From Kiloniellaceae bacterium (GTDB taxonomy: Bacteria > Pseudomonadota > Alphaproteobacteria > Kiloniellales > J153), in the NCBI GenBank assembly GCA_021776135.1, contig JAJFGL010000019.1:58337-122336 (forward strand): a stretch of DNA of 64,000 bases, written 5' to 3'. Shown piece by piece: positions 8,132 to 15,836 of this stretch; the first letter of the stretch is position 1; every line of letters begins with the position of its first letter. The translations under genes and the position numbers were made by a program. The notes below the pieces were generated by a model. It worked only from the letters and a program-made list of their open reading frames with translations. It made no database searches and was not told the DNA's origin.

Positions 8132-9118
8132 CTAAAACATGGTCTCGATGACCCGGTCCGGCGGGGTGTGGCCGTCGGCGAAGGTCTTGATGTTGATAAT
8201 AACCTTCTCGCCCATGGCGATGCGGCCCTCGATGGTGGCCGAGCCCATGTGCGGCAGGAGAATGACGTTTTCCATCTTGAGCAGCTTGGGGTTGATCGCC
8301 GGTTCGTGTTCGAAGACATCGAGGGCGGCGCCCGCGATCTCCCCGGCTTGCAGTCCGCGGGCCAAGGCGTTTTCGTCGATCACCTCGCCGCGGCTGGTGT
8401 TGACGATGTAGGCATGGTCTTGCAGCAGCTTGAGACGGCGCGCCGACAACAAGTGATAGGTCGCCGGGGTGTGCGGGCAATGGATGGAGACGATGTCCAT
8501 GCGCGACAGCATCTGGTCCAGGCTTTCCCAATAGGTCGCCTCGAGCTCCGCTTCGATATCGGGATGGACCCGGCGCCGGTTGTGGTAGTGGACGGAAAGG
8601 CCGAAGCCCTTGGCCCGGCGCGCGACCGCTTGGCCGATGCGGCCCATGCCGACAATGCCCAGGCGTTTACCCCAGATGCGATGGCCCTGCATGGAGGTCG
8701 GGCTCCAACCCTGCCAGGCGCCGGCGCGCACCAGGCGCTCGCCCTCGCTCAAGCGGCGCGGCAAGGCCAGGAGCATGGCCATGGTCATGTCGGCGGTGTC
8801 TTCGGTCAGGACGCCGGGGGTGTTGGTCACGGCGATGCCGCGCTGGCGCGCCGTCTTGAGGTCGATGTGATCGACGCCGGTGCCGAAGGAGGCGATCAGC
8901 TTCAATCTCGGCCCGGCCTGGGATATGGCGGAGGCGTCGATGCGGTCGGTCACCGTCGGCACCAGGACCTCGGCTTCCTGCATGGCCTGAACCAGGCCCC
9001 CATGGCTCATGGGGGTATCGTCCTCGTTCAGGCGGCAGTCGAAAAGCTCCATCATCCGCGTCTCGATAACATCGGGCAGGCGGCGGGAAATGATGACCGA
9101 AGGCCGTTTCGTGGTCAT
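8132..9118 (-). CDS. D-2-hydroxyacid dehydrogenase (glyoxylate/hydroxypyruvate reductase type)
   Basis: A 328-residue NAD(P)-dependent dehydrogenase. The Rossmann loop is GIVGMGRIGQAVA. The catalytic Arg is in SFGTGVDHID/NTSRGEVID context, the Glu in DVFEHEPAIN and the His in LLPHMGSAT, giving the Arg-Glu-His triad of the family. NRRR after the second Rossmann strand suggests NADPH use. Glyoxylate or hydroxypyruvate reduction is the usual role of close relatives; the exact substrate is not shown by sequence. Divergent from the SH3-domain protein. Confidence 0.88.
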   Translation of the reverse strand: MTTKRPSVIISRRLPDVIETRMMELFDCRLNEDDTPMSHGGLVQAMQEAEVLVPTVTDRIDASAISQAGPRLKLIASFGTGVDHIDLKTARQRGIAVTNTPGVLTEDTADMTMAMLLALPRRLSEGERLVRAGAWQGWSPTSMQGHRIWGKRLGIVGMGRIGQAVARRAKGFGLSVHYHNRRRVHPDIEAELEATYWESLDQMLSRMDIVSIHCPHTPATYHLLSARRLKLLQDHAYIVNTSRGEVIDENALARGLQAGEIAGAALDVFEHEPAINPKLLKMENVILLPHMGSATIEGRIAMGEKVIINIKTFADGHTPPDRVIETMF

Positions 9119-9212
9119 GGGAACTCCGTTTCAGACCGGGCTCTGCCATAGCAGGCGGGCGCCCCCTTTGTCCAGTGAGCCCCTGACTTCGCGGACATAA
9201 AGAAAGCGGTCC

Positions 9213-9241
9213 TTGACCCTGCCATGGAGGGTGCGTTTAGT
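9213..9241 (+). promoter_or_regulatory. Candidate promoter of the SH3-domain gene
   Basis: TTGACC (9213-9218), a 17-base spacer and TTTAGT (9236-9241). A 7-bp stem (TTGCGGC at 9241-9247 with GCCGCAA at 9254-9260) would form the start of the leader, about 25 bases before the ATG at 9285. Assigned by consensus only. Confidence 0.4.
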
Positions 9242-9284
9242 TGCGGCTGCGCGGCCGCAAGGCCGCCGTCTCGAGGGTAAATAC

Positions 9285-9851
9285 ATGGCGCACGCGGGAT
9301 CCGCGATCAGACTTATCCAAATAGGCGCCTTCGCCTTGGCGTTGCCGGTGCTTGCCCTGGACCCCAGCCTCCCAGCCGCCCAGACCCTGACCGAGGGCGA
9401 AGCGGCGCCTCCGGTCCAAGCCGAACCAGAAAGCGAAAGCGGCCTGCCTTTGCCGCGCTTCGTTTCCCTGCGGGCGCCCAAGGTCAACTTGCGCACCGGT
9501 CCCGGCGTGCGCTATCCGATCGACTGGGTCTACAACCGGGCCGGCCTGCCCCTTGAGATCGTTGACGAGTTCGGAACCTGGCGCCGCATCCGCGACTGGG
9601 AAGGCAGCGAGGGCTGGGTTCACCAGAGCATGCTGAGCGGCGAACGTATGGTCATGATTCGCGACAAGCGGCGCCTACTGCGCAAAGAGCCCGACCCGGC
9701 GGCGCCCGGGGTCGCGCTGTTGGCGCCGGGGGTCATCGCGGGCCTCGACCGCTGCGCCGATGCCTGGTGCCGGGTCGAAGTCGAGCAGAAAATCGGCTGG
9801 CTGCGGCGGCTCGAGGTTTACGGGCTCTACCCCGAAGAGACGATCCCCTAG
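9285..9851 (+). CDS. Exported SH3-like domain protein
   Basis: A 188-residue protein with a likely signal peptide (MAHAGSAIRLIQIGAFALALPVLA, cleavage perhaps after PAAQ-like residues near 32). Two bacterial SH3-like repeats follow: the first includes KVNLRTGPGVRYPIDWVY and EGWVHQSML, the second has a cysteine pair in DRCADAWCRVEV. Such proteins act in the periplasm, often at the cell wall; no enzymatic domain is present. The start at 9285 is supported by GAGGG upstream and the signal peptide. It ends convergently with the cation-transporter gene, overlapping by four bases. Confidence 0.85.
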   Translation: MAHAGSAIRLIQIGAFALALPVLALDPSLPAAQTLTEGEAAPPVQAEPESESGLPLPRFVSLRAPKVNLRTGPGVRYPIDWVYNRAGLPLEIVDEFGTWRRIRDWEGSEGWVHQSMLSGERMVMIRDKRRLLRKEPDPAAPGVALLAPGVIAGLDRCADAWCRVEVEQKIGWLRRLEVYGLYPEETIP

Positions 9852-10462
9852 ACAGCTTCGAGCGTGCGTAATTCCGAGCGGGCCTGGCGAATCACGGATT
9901 GACCGGCCCAGAGCGCCAGGGCCGCCATGACCAGCCCGACGGCAAGATCGGGCCAGGCGGCGCCGGTCGCGAACACGCCCAGGGCCGCGGCCAGAACCGC
10001 GAGATTCCCGATGGCGTCGTTACGGCTGCATAGCCAGACGGCCCGCAAATTCGCATCGCCGCCGCGAAACCGATACAAGATCAGGGCCGAAACCACATTG
10101 GCGAGCAGCGCCAAGGCCCCGACCCAGCCCATGACAAAGGCTTGCGGCGCCGCGCCCGCGAGGGCGTTATGGATACTGGCGCCCAGGATAAAGACTCCGA
10201 AGCCGGCCATGACCAGGCCCTTGGCCAGGGCCGTGCCGGCCCGCCAAGCGAGAGAGCGGGCGAGCACGAATAAAGCCATGGCGTAATTGACGGAATCGCC
10301 GAAGAAGTCCAGGGCGTCGGCTTGCAGCGCCACCGACTGCGCCGCCCAACCGGCGGCGGCCTCGGTCACGAACATGGCCAGGTTGATTGCCAGGACGACC
10401 CCCAGGGCCAAGCGCTGCGTGCGCAGGACCGGCGTACTTATGTCATGTGAGCAGCCGGCCAT
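9848..10462 (-). CDS. Cation-diffusion-facilitator-like transporter without cytoplasmic domain
   Basis: A 204-residue membrane protein with about six hydrophobic segments. Motifs match the transmembrane core of CDF transporters: QADALDFFGDSVNYA in TM2 and CSRNDAIGNLAVL in TM5, each with the two acidic or Asn/Asp positions expected of the metal site. The usual TM2 His is replaced (DALD instead of HxxxD). The roughly 90-residue C-terminal cytoplasmic dimerisation domain is absent. It starts two bases after the ArsR-family stop, so both are one operon; metal efflux controlled by that repressor is the likely role. The metal is unknown. Confidence 0.82.
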   Translation of the reverse strand: MAGCSHDISTPVLRTQRLALGVVLAINLAMFVTEAAAGWAAQSVALQADALDFFGDSVNYAMALFVLARSLAWRAGTALAKGLVMAGFGVFILGASIHNALAGAAPQAFVMGWVGALALLANVVSALILYRFRGGDANLRAVWLCSRNDAIGNLAVLAAALGVFATGAAWPDLAVGLVMAALALWAGQSVIRQARSELRTLEAV

Positions 10463-10464
10463 GG

Positions 10465-10773
10465 CTAGCGGCGCTCTTCACGCAAATGCGCCGCCATGTC
10501 GCGCAGGACCGAGCGAACGTGGGCGTCATCCAGGGCGTAGAACACCTGCTTGCCCCGGCGCTCGGCCCGGACCAGGCGGCGCGCGCGCAGCAGGCGTAAA
10601 TGATGACTGACCAGGGACAGGGAATGGCCCGTCGCCGCCGCGATCTCACCGACAGCACGGGCCTCATCCAAGACCAGCATGAGAATCCCCAGGCGGCTCG
10701 GATCCCCCATGAGATGGAAAACCTCGGCCAGCTCCGCGACCCGGTCCTTGGATTCAGCGGCTATGGTTGTCAT
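10465..10773 (-). CDS. ArsR/SmtB family metalloregulator
   Basis: A 102-residue winged-helix repressor (LAEVFHLMGDPSRLGILMLVLD, then GHSLSLVSHHLRLLRARRLVRAERRGKQVFYALDDAHVRSVLRDMAAHL). The C-terminal helix carries Asp, His and further acidic and His residues in the alpha5 pattern (DDAHV...AAHLREE) of zinc-type sensors such as SmtB and CzrA; no CxC arsenic site is present. The ATG at 10773 is chosen; an upstream start at 10848 would run through the promoter. It forms an operon with the CDF-like transporter and is divergent from the DUF900 hydrolase. Confidence 0.9.
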   Translation of the reverse strand: MTTIAAESKDRVAELAEVFHLMGDPSRLGILMLVLDEARAVGEIAAATGHSLSLVSHHLRLLRARRLVRAERRGKQVFYALDDAHVRSVLRDMAAHLREERR

Positions 10774-10836
10774 GGCTTCTTTCGCGACTCCCCGCCTTGG
10801 TCCGGCATGGCACGAAGCAGCCGGGCTTAGTTGCCT

Positions 10837-10865
10837 TATATATAACAATTAAACAGTTGTTCAAT
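10837..10865 (-). promoter_or_regulatory. ArsR operator inside the promoter
   Basis: ATTAAACA-GT-TGTTCAAT (10848-10865) is an imperfect inverted repeat with seven of eight arm positions paired, similar to SmtB-type operators. On the minus strand a TTGAAC -35 (10859-10864) and a TATATA -10 (10837-10842) are 16 bases apart, so the palindrome covers the -35 and spacer. Metal-relieved repression is the inferred mode. Confidence 0.5.
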
Positions 10866-10948
10866 CGTAAATTTTACACTGGTTAGAGACTGCCTGATCA
10901 GGTAGATTCGATGCATACTTGGTATCTCGGCACCGAAGGGGGACGGAG

Positions 10949-11974
10949 ATGGTCAAGGTCTATTTCGGCACCAACAGAAACCCCAACCGGAAAAAAGCCC
11001 CCGACGATTTCGGCCGCGGCTTCAGCGAAGACGGCCTCGCCAATCTACGTTTCGGCGCGGCGGAAGTTTCCGGAGACGATCTGGACACCTACGAACTTTA
11101 CCTGGCGCCTGAAAAACTGCGCGAGGATACCGGACGCAAGACTGAAGATGAGAAACTGTCGAATTACGGCAGTCTCGAAATCTTCGATCGCGTCCGCAGT
11201 AAGATGAATAAGCATAGCCGCGATACCGTGATCTTCATCCACGGATACAATGTCAGTTTCAAGGAAGCCCTGTCCGCCGCCGCGCGCCTCAAGAATAATT
11301 TTTCCACGGGCGCGGAAGGGTCGAGCGTCAACGTCGCGCTGTTTTCCTGGCCCTCGGACGGCTCGATGAAACCGTTTTTCGCCTACGCCAACGACCGTCA
11401 GGACGCGGCGGCTTCGGGACCGGCCTTCGCGCGCGGCTTACTCAAGCTCACCGAGTTTTTGCGCGGCGCGGCGCATACTGAAAAATGCGCCAGAAAAATC
11501 CACTTGGTCGCGCACTCCATGGGTAATTTCGTTTTGCGCCACGCGGTCCAGGAAATCGTGGCGCAAACCGCTGGCCGCCCGCTGCGCATCTTCGACCAGG
11601 TGTTCCTCATGGCCGCCGATGAAGACGACGACGCCTTCGAACACGATCACAAGCTGAAACCCCTGACCCGGCTCGCCAAGCGGGTCAACGTTTACTTCAA
11701 CAACGAAGACCGGGCCATGGCGATATCGGATAAAACCAAGGGCAATCCGGATCGCCTGGGGGACGACGGCCCGCGCATCCCGCGCGCCATCCCCGGCAAG
11801 GTCTCGCTCATCGATTGCACGCCGGTCGTCGAAGGCCTCCTCGAGCACTCGTACTTCTTGAAGAGCGATATCGTCATCGCCGATATGCGGGACGTGCTTG
11901 CGGGTACGGCGTCCGATAAAATCGAGCGCCGCGACTACGTGCAGGATTCCAACCGCTACCGGCTCATGGGCTAG
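10949..11974 (+). CDS. DUF900-type alpha/beta hydrolase
   Basis: A 341-residue serine hydrolase-fold protein. The N-terminus carries a beta-rich DUF900 lead (VKVYFGTNR), then DTVIFIHGYNVSFKEAL, the nucleophile elbow LVAHSMGN, and MAADEDDDAF, which likely holds the acid. No signal peptide is seen, so a cytoplasmic location is likely. Substrate unknown. The ATG at 10949 follows GGGGA by six bases; the longer start at 10919 lacks this. Convergent with the DUF3501 gene, overlapping by four bases. Confidence 0.82.
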   Translation: MVKVYFGTNRNPNRKKAPDDFGRGFSEDGLANLRFGAAEVSGDDLDTYELYLAPEKLREDTGRKTEDEKLSNYGSLEIFDRVRSKMNKHSRDTVIFIHGYNVSFKEALSAAARLKNNFSTGAEGSSVNVALFSWPSDGSMKPFFAYANDRQDAAASGPAFARGLLKLTEFLRGAAHTEKCARKIHLVAHSMGNFVLRHAVQEIVAQTAGRPLRIFDQVFLMAADEDDDAFEHDHKLKPLTRLAKRVNVYFNNEDRAMAISDKTKGNPDRLGDDGPRIPRAIPGKVSLIDCTPVVEGLLEHSYFLKSDIVIADMRDVLAGTASDKIERRDYVQDSNRYRLMG

Positions 11975-12561
11975 TCGAAATCCCCGGCGAGGGCGGCGCG
12001 CGCGGCTTCGGGCATGACCGACATGTGGGCGTAGGTCGGGTGCTTGAATCCCAGCACGGCCTGTGCGCCGGCTTTGCTAAATGCCTGGACAGCCTCTTCG
12101 GCGAAGGGAAAATGGATGAACTGAACCGCCGAGGCCTTGCCGGCCGCGTTGGTGCGGTCGGTGTCTTCCTCGGGCTTGCCGGTGACGACGATATCGCCGA
12201 TCTGGATGAAGGCGGTTTCCTCGAACCCGCCCAGCCGGGCGAGAACCCGCTGCCGGCGGCCCTCGTCGTCGATTTCCATCATGACCGTCGCGACCAGCTC
12301 CCGTCCCTTGGGGATGAGCGGATTGTAGGCGCTTAACTCCTCGACGATCTGGGCCTCGCCGCCTTTTTCGATAAACAGCATTTCGTGGATTTGATTCCAC
12401 ATGGTCTCGTAGTTCTCGAAATAGAACGTGCAGTCGGGCCCGACCGCGACCCGGCGGTCGCGCTTCACGGCGACCAGGGCGCCGCGCCGCGCCTTGCGCT
12501 CGCCCGCGTAAGTTTCCATGGGGATGATGTCGTCGCGGGTGATTTCGTGCTTGGCGGCCAT
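11971..12561 (-). CDS. DUF3501 family protein
   Basis: A 196-residue soluble protein matching DUF3501 (ITRDDIIPMETYAGERKARR, then VGPDCTFYFENYETMWNQIHEML and GHPTYAHM-like C-terminus, here KHPTYAHMSVM). No catalytic motif is evident. It follows the Fe-S oxidoreductase by 11 bases; rubrerythrin, Fe-S oxidoreductase and DUF3501 are repeatedly found together in Proteobacteria. A role in peroxide or iron handling is suggested by that context only. Confidence 0.85.
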   Translation of the reverse strand: MAAKHEITRDDIIPMETYAGERKARRGALVAVKRDRRVAVGPDCTFYFENYETMWNQIHEMLFIEKGGEAQIVEELSAYNPLIPKGRELVATVMMEIDDEGRRQRVLARLGGFEETAFIQIGDIVVTGKPEEDTDRTNAAGKASAVQFIHFPFAEEAVQAFSKAGAQAVLGFKHPTYAHMSVMPEAARAALAGDFD

Positions 12562-12572
12562 GATGCGGTTCC

Positions 12573-13928
12573 TTATTCGCGTCCATCCACCAAGCCGTAG
12601 GCCTGGGCCATGAGCTCGATCGGATGTTGGGAGGCCTTGAATCCGGGCTTGTCCTCAAGGTCCAGGCGGTCGATCGCCTGCAAAATATGCGCCCCCGCCA
12701 GCGGGCATTCCGAGGCCAGATATACCTGGCCGCTTTTCGCCGCTTGGCGCGCCGCCGGTTTGCCGACCTTCAGGGCGGTTTCGAAATTCTGTTTCATGAT
12801 GCCCCAGGAACCGCCGTGGCCGGAACAGCGCTCGATGACGCTGACCTTGGTTTCCGGGATCAGGCGCAACATCTGCGCCGCCTGGGCGCCGATGTTCTGG
12901 GCCCGGGCATGGCAGGCCATGTGCAAGGCCACGCCGCCGCCAATCTCTCGCAGTCCCTCCGCCAGCCCTTCGTTCTTGGCGATATCGACCACGTACTGGG
13001 TAATGTCCGAGGTCGCCCGCGCCAAGGATTCTATGTCGGCGTCTCCGGGCAGGAGCAGACGCCATTCGAACTTGAGCATGAGGGCGCAGGACGGGGTCAG
13101 GGCGATCACGTCGTAGCCCCTCTCGATCCAGGGCTTCAGTTCCGCCGCGATGCGCCGCGCCTTGACCGCGACCTCTTCGATCTCGCCGCGTTCCAACTGC
13201 GGCATGCCGCAGCAGGCCGGATAGACGACTTCGGTCTCGACCCCATTCTTAGCCAGGACCGCGCGCGCCGCCTCGCCGATACCGGGGTTGTTGTAGTTGA
13301 CGAAACAGGTGGCGTAGAGCACCGCCTTGCGCCCATGGGCGGGAGCGTCCCGGTTCACCTCGGGCGAAGATTGCTTGGCGCGCAGGGCGAAGGTCTTGCC
13401 ATGGAACTTGGGCAAGTCGGCCTCGCGGTGGACCTTGGCGAGATTTTCCAGGATCGGACGGGTCAGGGAATTACCGGTGGCGCTGGCCCAGTTGGCGATA
13501 CCGGGCGCCAGGCCGGCCAGCTTGCCGTTGCGGTCGGTCTTGCTCAATTCCTTTTCCAGCCCGCCGGTCTTGCCCTGGCGGATCTCGGTGGCGCGGTAAC
13601 GCAGCATGAGATGGGGGAAATCCAGATTGAACTCGTGCGGCGGCACGTAAGGGCAGCTCACCATGAAGCACATGTCGCACAAGGTGCAGGCATCGATAAC
13701 CGGCTTTAAATCGGCGCTATCGACCGTGTCGAGCTCGCCCGATTCCGATTCGTCGATCAGATCGAAAAGCTTGGGAAAGGAATCGCACAGATTGAAACAG
13801 CGCCGGCAGCCGTGGCAAATATCGAAAACCCGGCGCAATTCTTCGTCGATTTTCGCCGGATCGTAAAAGTCCGGGTCATGCCAATCGAGGGGATGGCGAA
13901 CCGGGGCTTGCAGACCGCCTTCGCTCAT
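12573..13928 (-). CDS. Heterodisulfide reductase-related Fe-S oxidoreductase (GlpC-like)
   Basis: A 451-residue protein with two [4Fe-4S] ferredoxin motifs near the N-terminus (CHGCRRCFNLC and CTLCDMCFMVSCP) and two CCG domains: YPACCGMPQLERGE and, near the end, MACHARAQ with ERCSGHGGSWG. This is the GlpC/HdrD architecture, which moves electrons from a partner dehydrogenase or to an acceptor. No membrane segment is seen. It lies between rubrerythrin and DUF3501 on one strand, so it may supply electrons to rubrerythrin, which lacks its own rubredoxin domain. That pairing is inferred. Confidence 0.88.
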   Translation of the reverse strand: MSEGGLQAPVRHPLDWHDPDFYDPAKIDEELRRVFDICHGCRRCFNLCDSFPKLFDLIDESESGELDTVDSADLKPVIDACTLCDMCFMVSCPYVPPHEFNLDFPHLMLRYRATEIRQGKTGGLEKELSKTDRNGKLAGLAPGIANWASATGNSLTRPILENLAKVHREADLPKFHGKTFALRAKQSSPEVNRDAPAHGRKAVLYATCFVNYNNPGIGEAARAVLAKNGVETEVVYPACCGMPQLERGEIEEVAVKARRIAAELKPWIERGYDVIALTPSCALMLKFEWRLLLPGDADIESLARATSDITQYVVDIAKNEGLAEGLREIGGGVALHMACHARAQNIGAQAAQMLRLIPETKVSVIERCSGHGGSWGIMKQNFETALKVGKPAARQAAKSGQVYLASECPLAGAHILQAIDRLDLEDKPGFKASQHPIELMAQAYGLVDGRE

Positions 13929-14007
13929 GACGCAAGATCCTTATCGCTTCGGTGCCGCGCGCGGCCGTGCTTTGGCCAGGCGTCCAGGGGATACCTAGCG
14001 TCGCTAT

Positions 14008-14037
14008 CCGGGGCGCGGGAATCACGCCGCGCCCCGG
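14008..14037. other. Perfect 11-bp GC-rich hairpin in the rubrerythrin operon
   Basis: CCGGGGCGCGG (14008-14018) pairs with CCGCGCCCCGG (14027-14037) around an 8-base loop. It lies between rubrerythrin and the Fe-S oxidoreductase on the minus strand and lacks a T-tract. It could lower read-through or protect the upstream rubrerythrin message. Confidence 0.6.
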
Positions 14038-14050
14038 TAACCTAGGGGAC

Positions 14051-14467
14051 TTAAAGGGTGTCGAGGGCCTTCTGGAACCGGCCGGCGTGGCTTTTCTCGG
14101 CCTTGGCCAGGGTCTCGAACCAATCGGCTATCTCGTCGAAACCTTCCTCGCGGGCGCTGCGCGCCATGCCGGGATACATGTCGGTGTATTCGTGGGTCTC
14201 GCCGGCGATCGCGGCCTTGAGGTTCAGATCGGTGCCGCCGATGGGCTCGCCCGTCGCTGGGTCGCCGGTTTCCTCAAGGAATTGCAGATGGCCGTGGGCA
14301 TGGCCGGTCTCGCCTTCCGCGGTCGAGCGGAATACGGCGGCGACATCGTTGAAACCCTCAATATCGGCCTTTTGCGCGAAATAGAGATAGCGGCGATTGG
14401 CTTGGCTCTCGCCCGAGAAAGCGTCTTTCAAGTTCTGTTCGGTTTTCGAGTTCTTCAATTGTGTCAT
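14051..14467 (-). CDS. Rubrerythrin family diiron protein without rubredoxin domain
   Basis: A 138-residue four-helix-bundle diiron protein. Ligand motifs are visible: [13 protein letters not shown], the [10 protein letters not shown] helix, [15 protein letters not shown] and [12 protein letters not shown]. Rubrerythrins reduce hydrogen peroxide. The C-terminal CxxC rubredoxin domain of classical rubrerythrin is missing, so electrons must come from a partner. The ATG at 14467 follows GGGGAGAG; a start at 14494 would include that ribosome-binding site. It heads an operon with the Fe-S oxidoreductase and DUF3501 genes, and an Irr-type box lies about 100 bases upstream. Confidence 0.9.
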   Translation of the reverse strand: MTQLKNSKTEQNLKDAFSGESQANRRYLYFAQKADIEGFNDVAAVFRSTAEGETGHAHGHLQFLEETGDPATGEPIGGTDLNLKAAIAGETHEYTDMYPGMARSAREEGFDEIADWFETLAKAEKSHAGRFQKALDTL

Positions 14468-14565
14468 GGTGCTCTCCCCTGAGATAAATTTCATGCTAGC
14501 GCTCGCGGCAGCAAGGCTTCACCGCTTCCCAGGTAAATAGGCCATGAAATGGCACATGTCAATAT

Positions 14566-14582
14566 ATTAGAACTATTCTAGA
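14566..14582. promoter_or_regulatory. Candidate Irr box (ICE motif) upstream of rubrerythrin
   Basis: ATTAGAA-CTA-TTCTAGA matches the Irr control element TTTAGAA-N3-TTCTAAA at 12 of 14 arm positions. It lies between the rubrerythrin operon and irr. Irr is a known regulator of iron and haem genes, including rubrerythrin-like mbfA, in alphaproteobacteria. Confidence 0.6.
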
Positions 14583-14613
14583 AAATAAAATAGCAGCAGG
14601 GAAAGCCGTGCTA

Positions 14614-15033
14614 TTATTTATCCACAGCCAGGCGGATGATGACATCGACGCGCGCGACCTTGCTCCCGGGCGGCACTTCCGGCACTTGGCTCAAGCCAAG
14701 CCGGTCGCCGGGGATGTCTTCCAAGCGGCCCGAGACCTCGTGGAAAAAATGATGGTGATCATCCACGTTGGTATCGAAGTAGGACCGGCCGGCCTCGACC
14801 ACGACCTCGCGCAGCAAACCGGCGCCGGTAAACTGGTGCAAGGCGTTATAGACCGTCGCCAGGGACACCGGCACCCGCTCTCTCGACGCCTCGGCATGAA
14901 GTTGTTCCGCCGTCAGGTGGCGATTGCCTTGGCAAAACAGCAGTTTGGCCAAGGCTAAACGCTGGCGCGTCGGCCGCAGACCCGCCGTTTTCAGCCGGTC
15001 AATGAGCGCGGAATATGGGCGTTCGGTGGTCAT
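14614..15033 (-). CDS. irr: Iron response regulator Irr (Fur superfamily)
   Basis: A 139-residue Fur-family protein. The N-terminal winged helix reads GLRPTRQRLALAKLLF and VSLATVYNALHQF. The His-rich DDHHHFFHE (about 91-99) is the haem-binding HHH signature of Irr and distinguishes it from Fur, Zur and PerR. There is no C-terminal CxxC zinc site. Irr senses iron status through haem and acts on ICE boxes. The gene is divergent from fabA-fabB-fabI, an arrangement conserved in many alphaproteobacteria. Confidence 0.92.
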   Translation of the reverse strand: MTTERPYSALIDRLKTAGLRPTRQRLALAKLLFCQGNRHLTAEQLHAEASRERVPVSLATVYNALHQFTGAGLLREVVVEAGRSYFDTNVDDHHHFFHEVSGRLEDIPGDRLGLSQVPEVPPGSKVARVDVIIRLAVDK

Positions 15034-15280
15034 GGCTCATTATATAACACACGCATAGTTAATTTAAAGCGCAAAATCAGTATATTGGCGATTTTTCTAG
15101 AATAAATTTAACTATCTATTTTTGACCCCCGCCCAAACAATAAGGCCCGTATCCGGTTGATCGCCCGCCCGCACCTCGTGTTATAGTCGCCGCGATTTGA
15201 GCGCCACGTTAGCGGGCGTGCGCATCATGTCTGGGCTATCCAGGCCGCGGCCAGAAACGACGGCGCCAAAGGGGACATCC
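15034..15280. promoter_or_regulatory. irr-fabA divergent intergenic region
   Basis: A 247-base, partly AT-rich region between divergent irr and fabA. A weak ICE-like element (TCTAGAA-TAA-ATTTAAC, 15096-15112, 10 of 14 arm matches) lies in the AT-rich part; it could serve irr autoregulation. An in-frame extension of fabA begins at 15197 but has no support. The fabA ribosome-binding site AAGGGGA lies near 15268-15275. Confidence 0.4.
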
Positions 15281-15811
15281 TTGCAGCCAAAACAAGACAG
15301 CTACACCTACGCGGATCTCATCAAATGCGCGCGGGGCGAGTTATTCGGCCAAGGCAACGCTCAGTTACCCATGCCGCCCATGCTCATGTTCGACCGGATC
15401 ACCAAGATAGCGGAGACCGGCGGGGACTATGGCAAAGGCGAGATCCTGGCCGAGATGGACGTAAAGCCCGACCTTTGGTTCTTTAAATGCCATTTCGAGG
15501 GCGACCCCGTGATGCCCGGATGTCTTGGCTTGGATGCCTTGTGGCAGTTGGTCGGGTTTTTCTTGGGCCGCCTTGGCGCGCCGGGCCGGGGCCGCGCCAT
15601 AGGCGTGGGTGAGGTCAGGCTGTCCGCTCAAATTCTGCCAAGCGCGAAACTGATCACCTACCGTTTGAATCTGAAACGGGTTATTCAGCGCAAATTGGTC
15701 ATGGGGGTCGCCGACGGCACCCTGCATGTGGATGGCGAGCTGGCCTATAAAGCCACCGGGCTCATGGTCGGCCTGTCCGGGGCGCCGGGGCCGGTCCCGG
15801 AAGCCGCCTGA
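15281..15811 (+). CDS. fabA: 3-hydroxydecanoyl-ACP dehydratase/isomerase
   Basis: FabA dehydrates 3-hydroxyacyl-ACP and isomerises trans-2- to cis-3-decenoyl-ACP, the branch point to unsaturated fatty acids. With the TTG start at 15281 the protein has 176 residues. The catalytic His71 ([14 protein letters not shown]) and Asp85 ([10 protein letters not shown]) then fall one residue from their E. coli positions, which supports this start, as does AAGGGGA just upstream. Upstream ATG codons at 15197 and 15227 lack ribosome-binding sites. It heads the fabA-fabB-fabI operon. Confidence 0.94.
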   Translation: MQPKQDSYTYADLIKCARGELFGQGNAQLPMPPMLMFDRITKIAETGGDYGKGEILAEMDVKPDLWFFKCHFEGDPVMPGCLGLDALWQLVGFFLGRLGAPGRGRAIGVGEVRLSAQILPSAKLITYRLNLKRVIQRKLVMGVADGTLHVDGELAYKATGLMVGLSGAPGPVPEAA

Positions 15812-15836
15812 TTGCGCAGCGAAGGAGTCTCATAGA

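Noticed and set aside
8108..9151. 347-codon plus-strand frame
   Set aside because: Antisense to the D-2-hydroxyacid dehydrogenase; no domain motifs.
12624..13709. 361-codon plus-strand frame
   Set aside because: Antisense to the Fe-S oxidoreductase, whose cysteine motifs prove the minus strand is coding.
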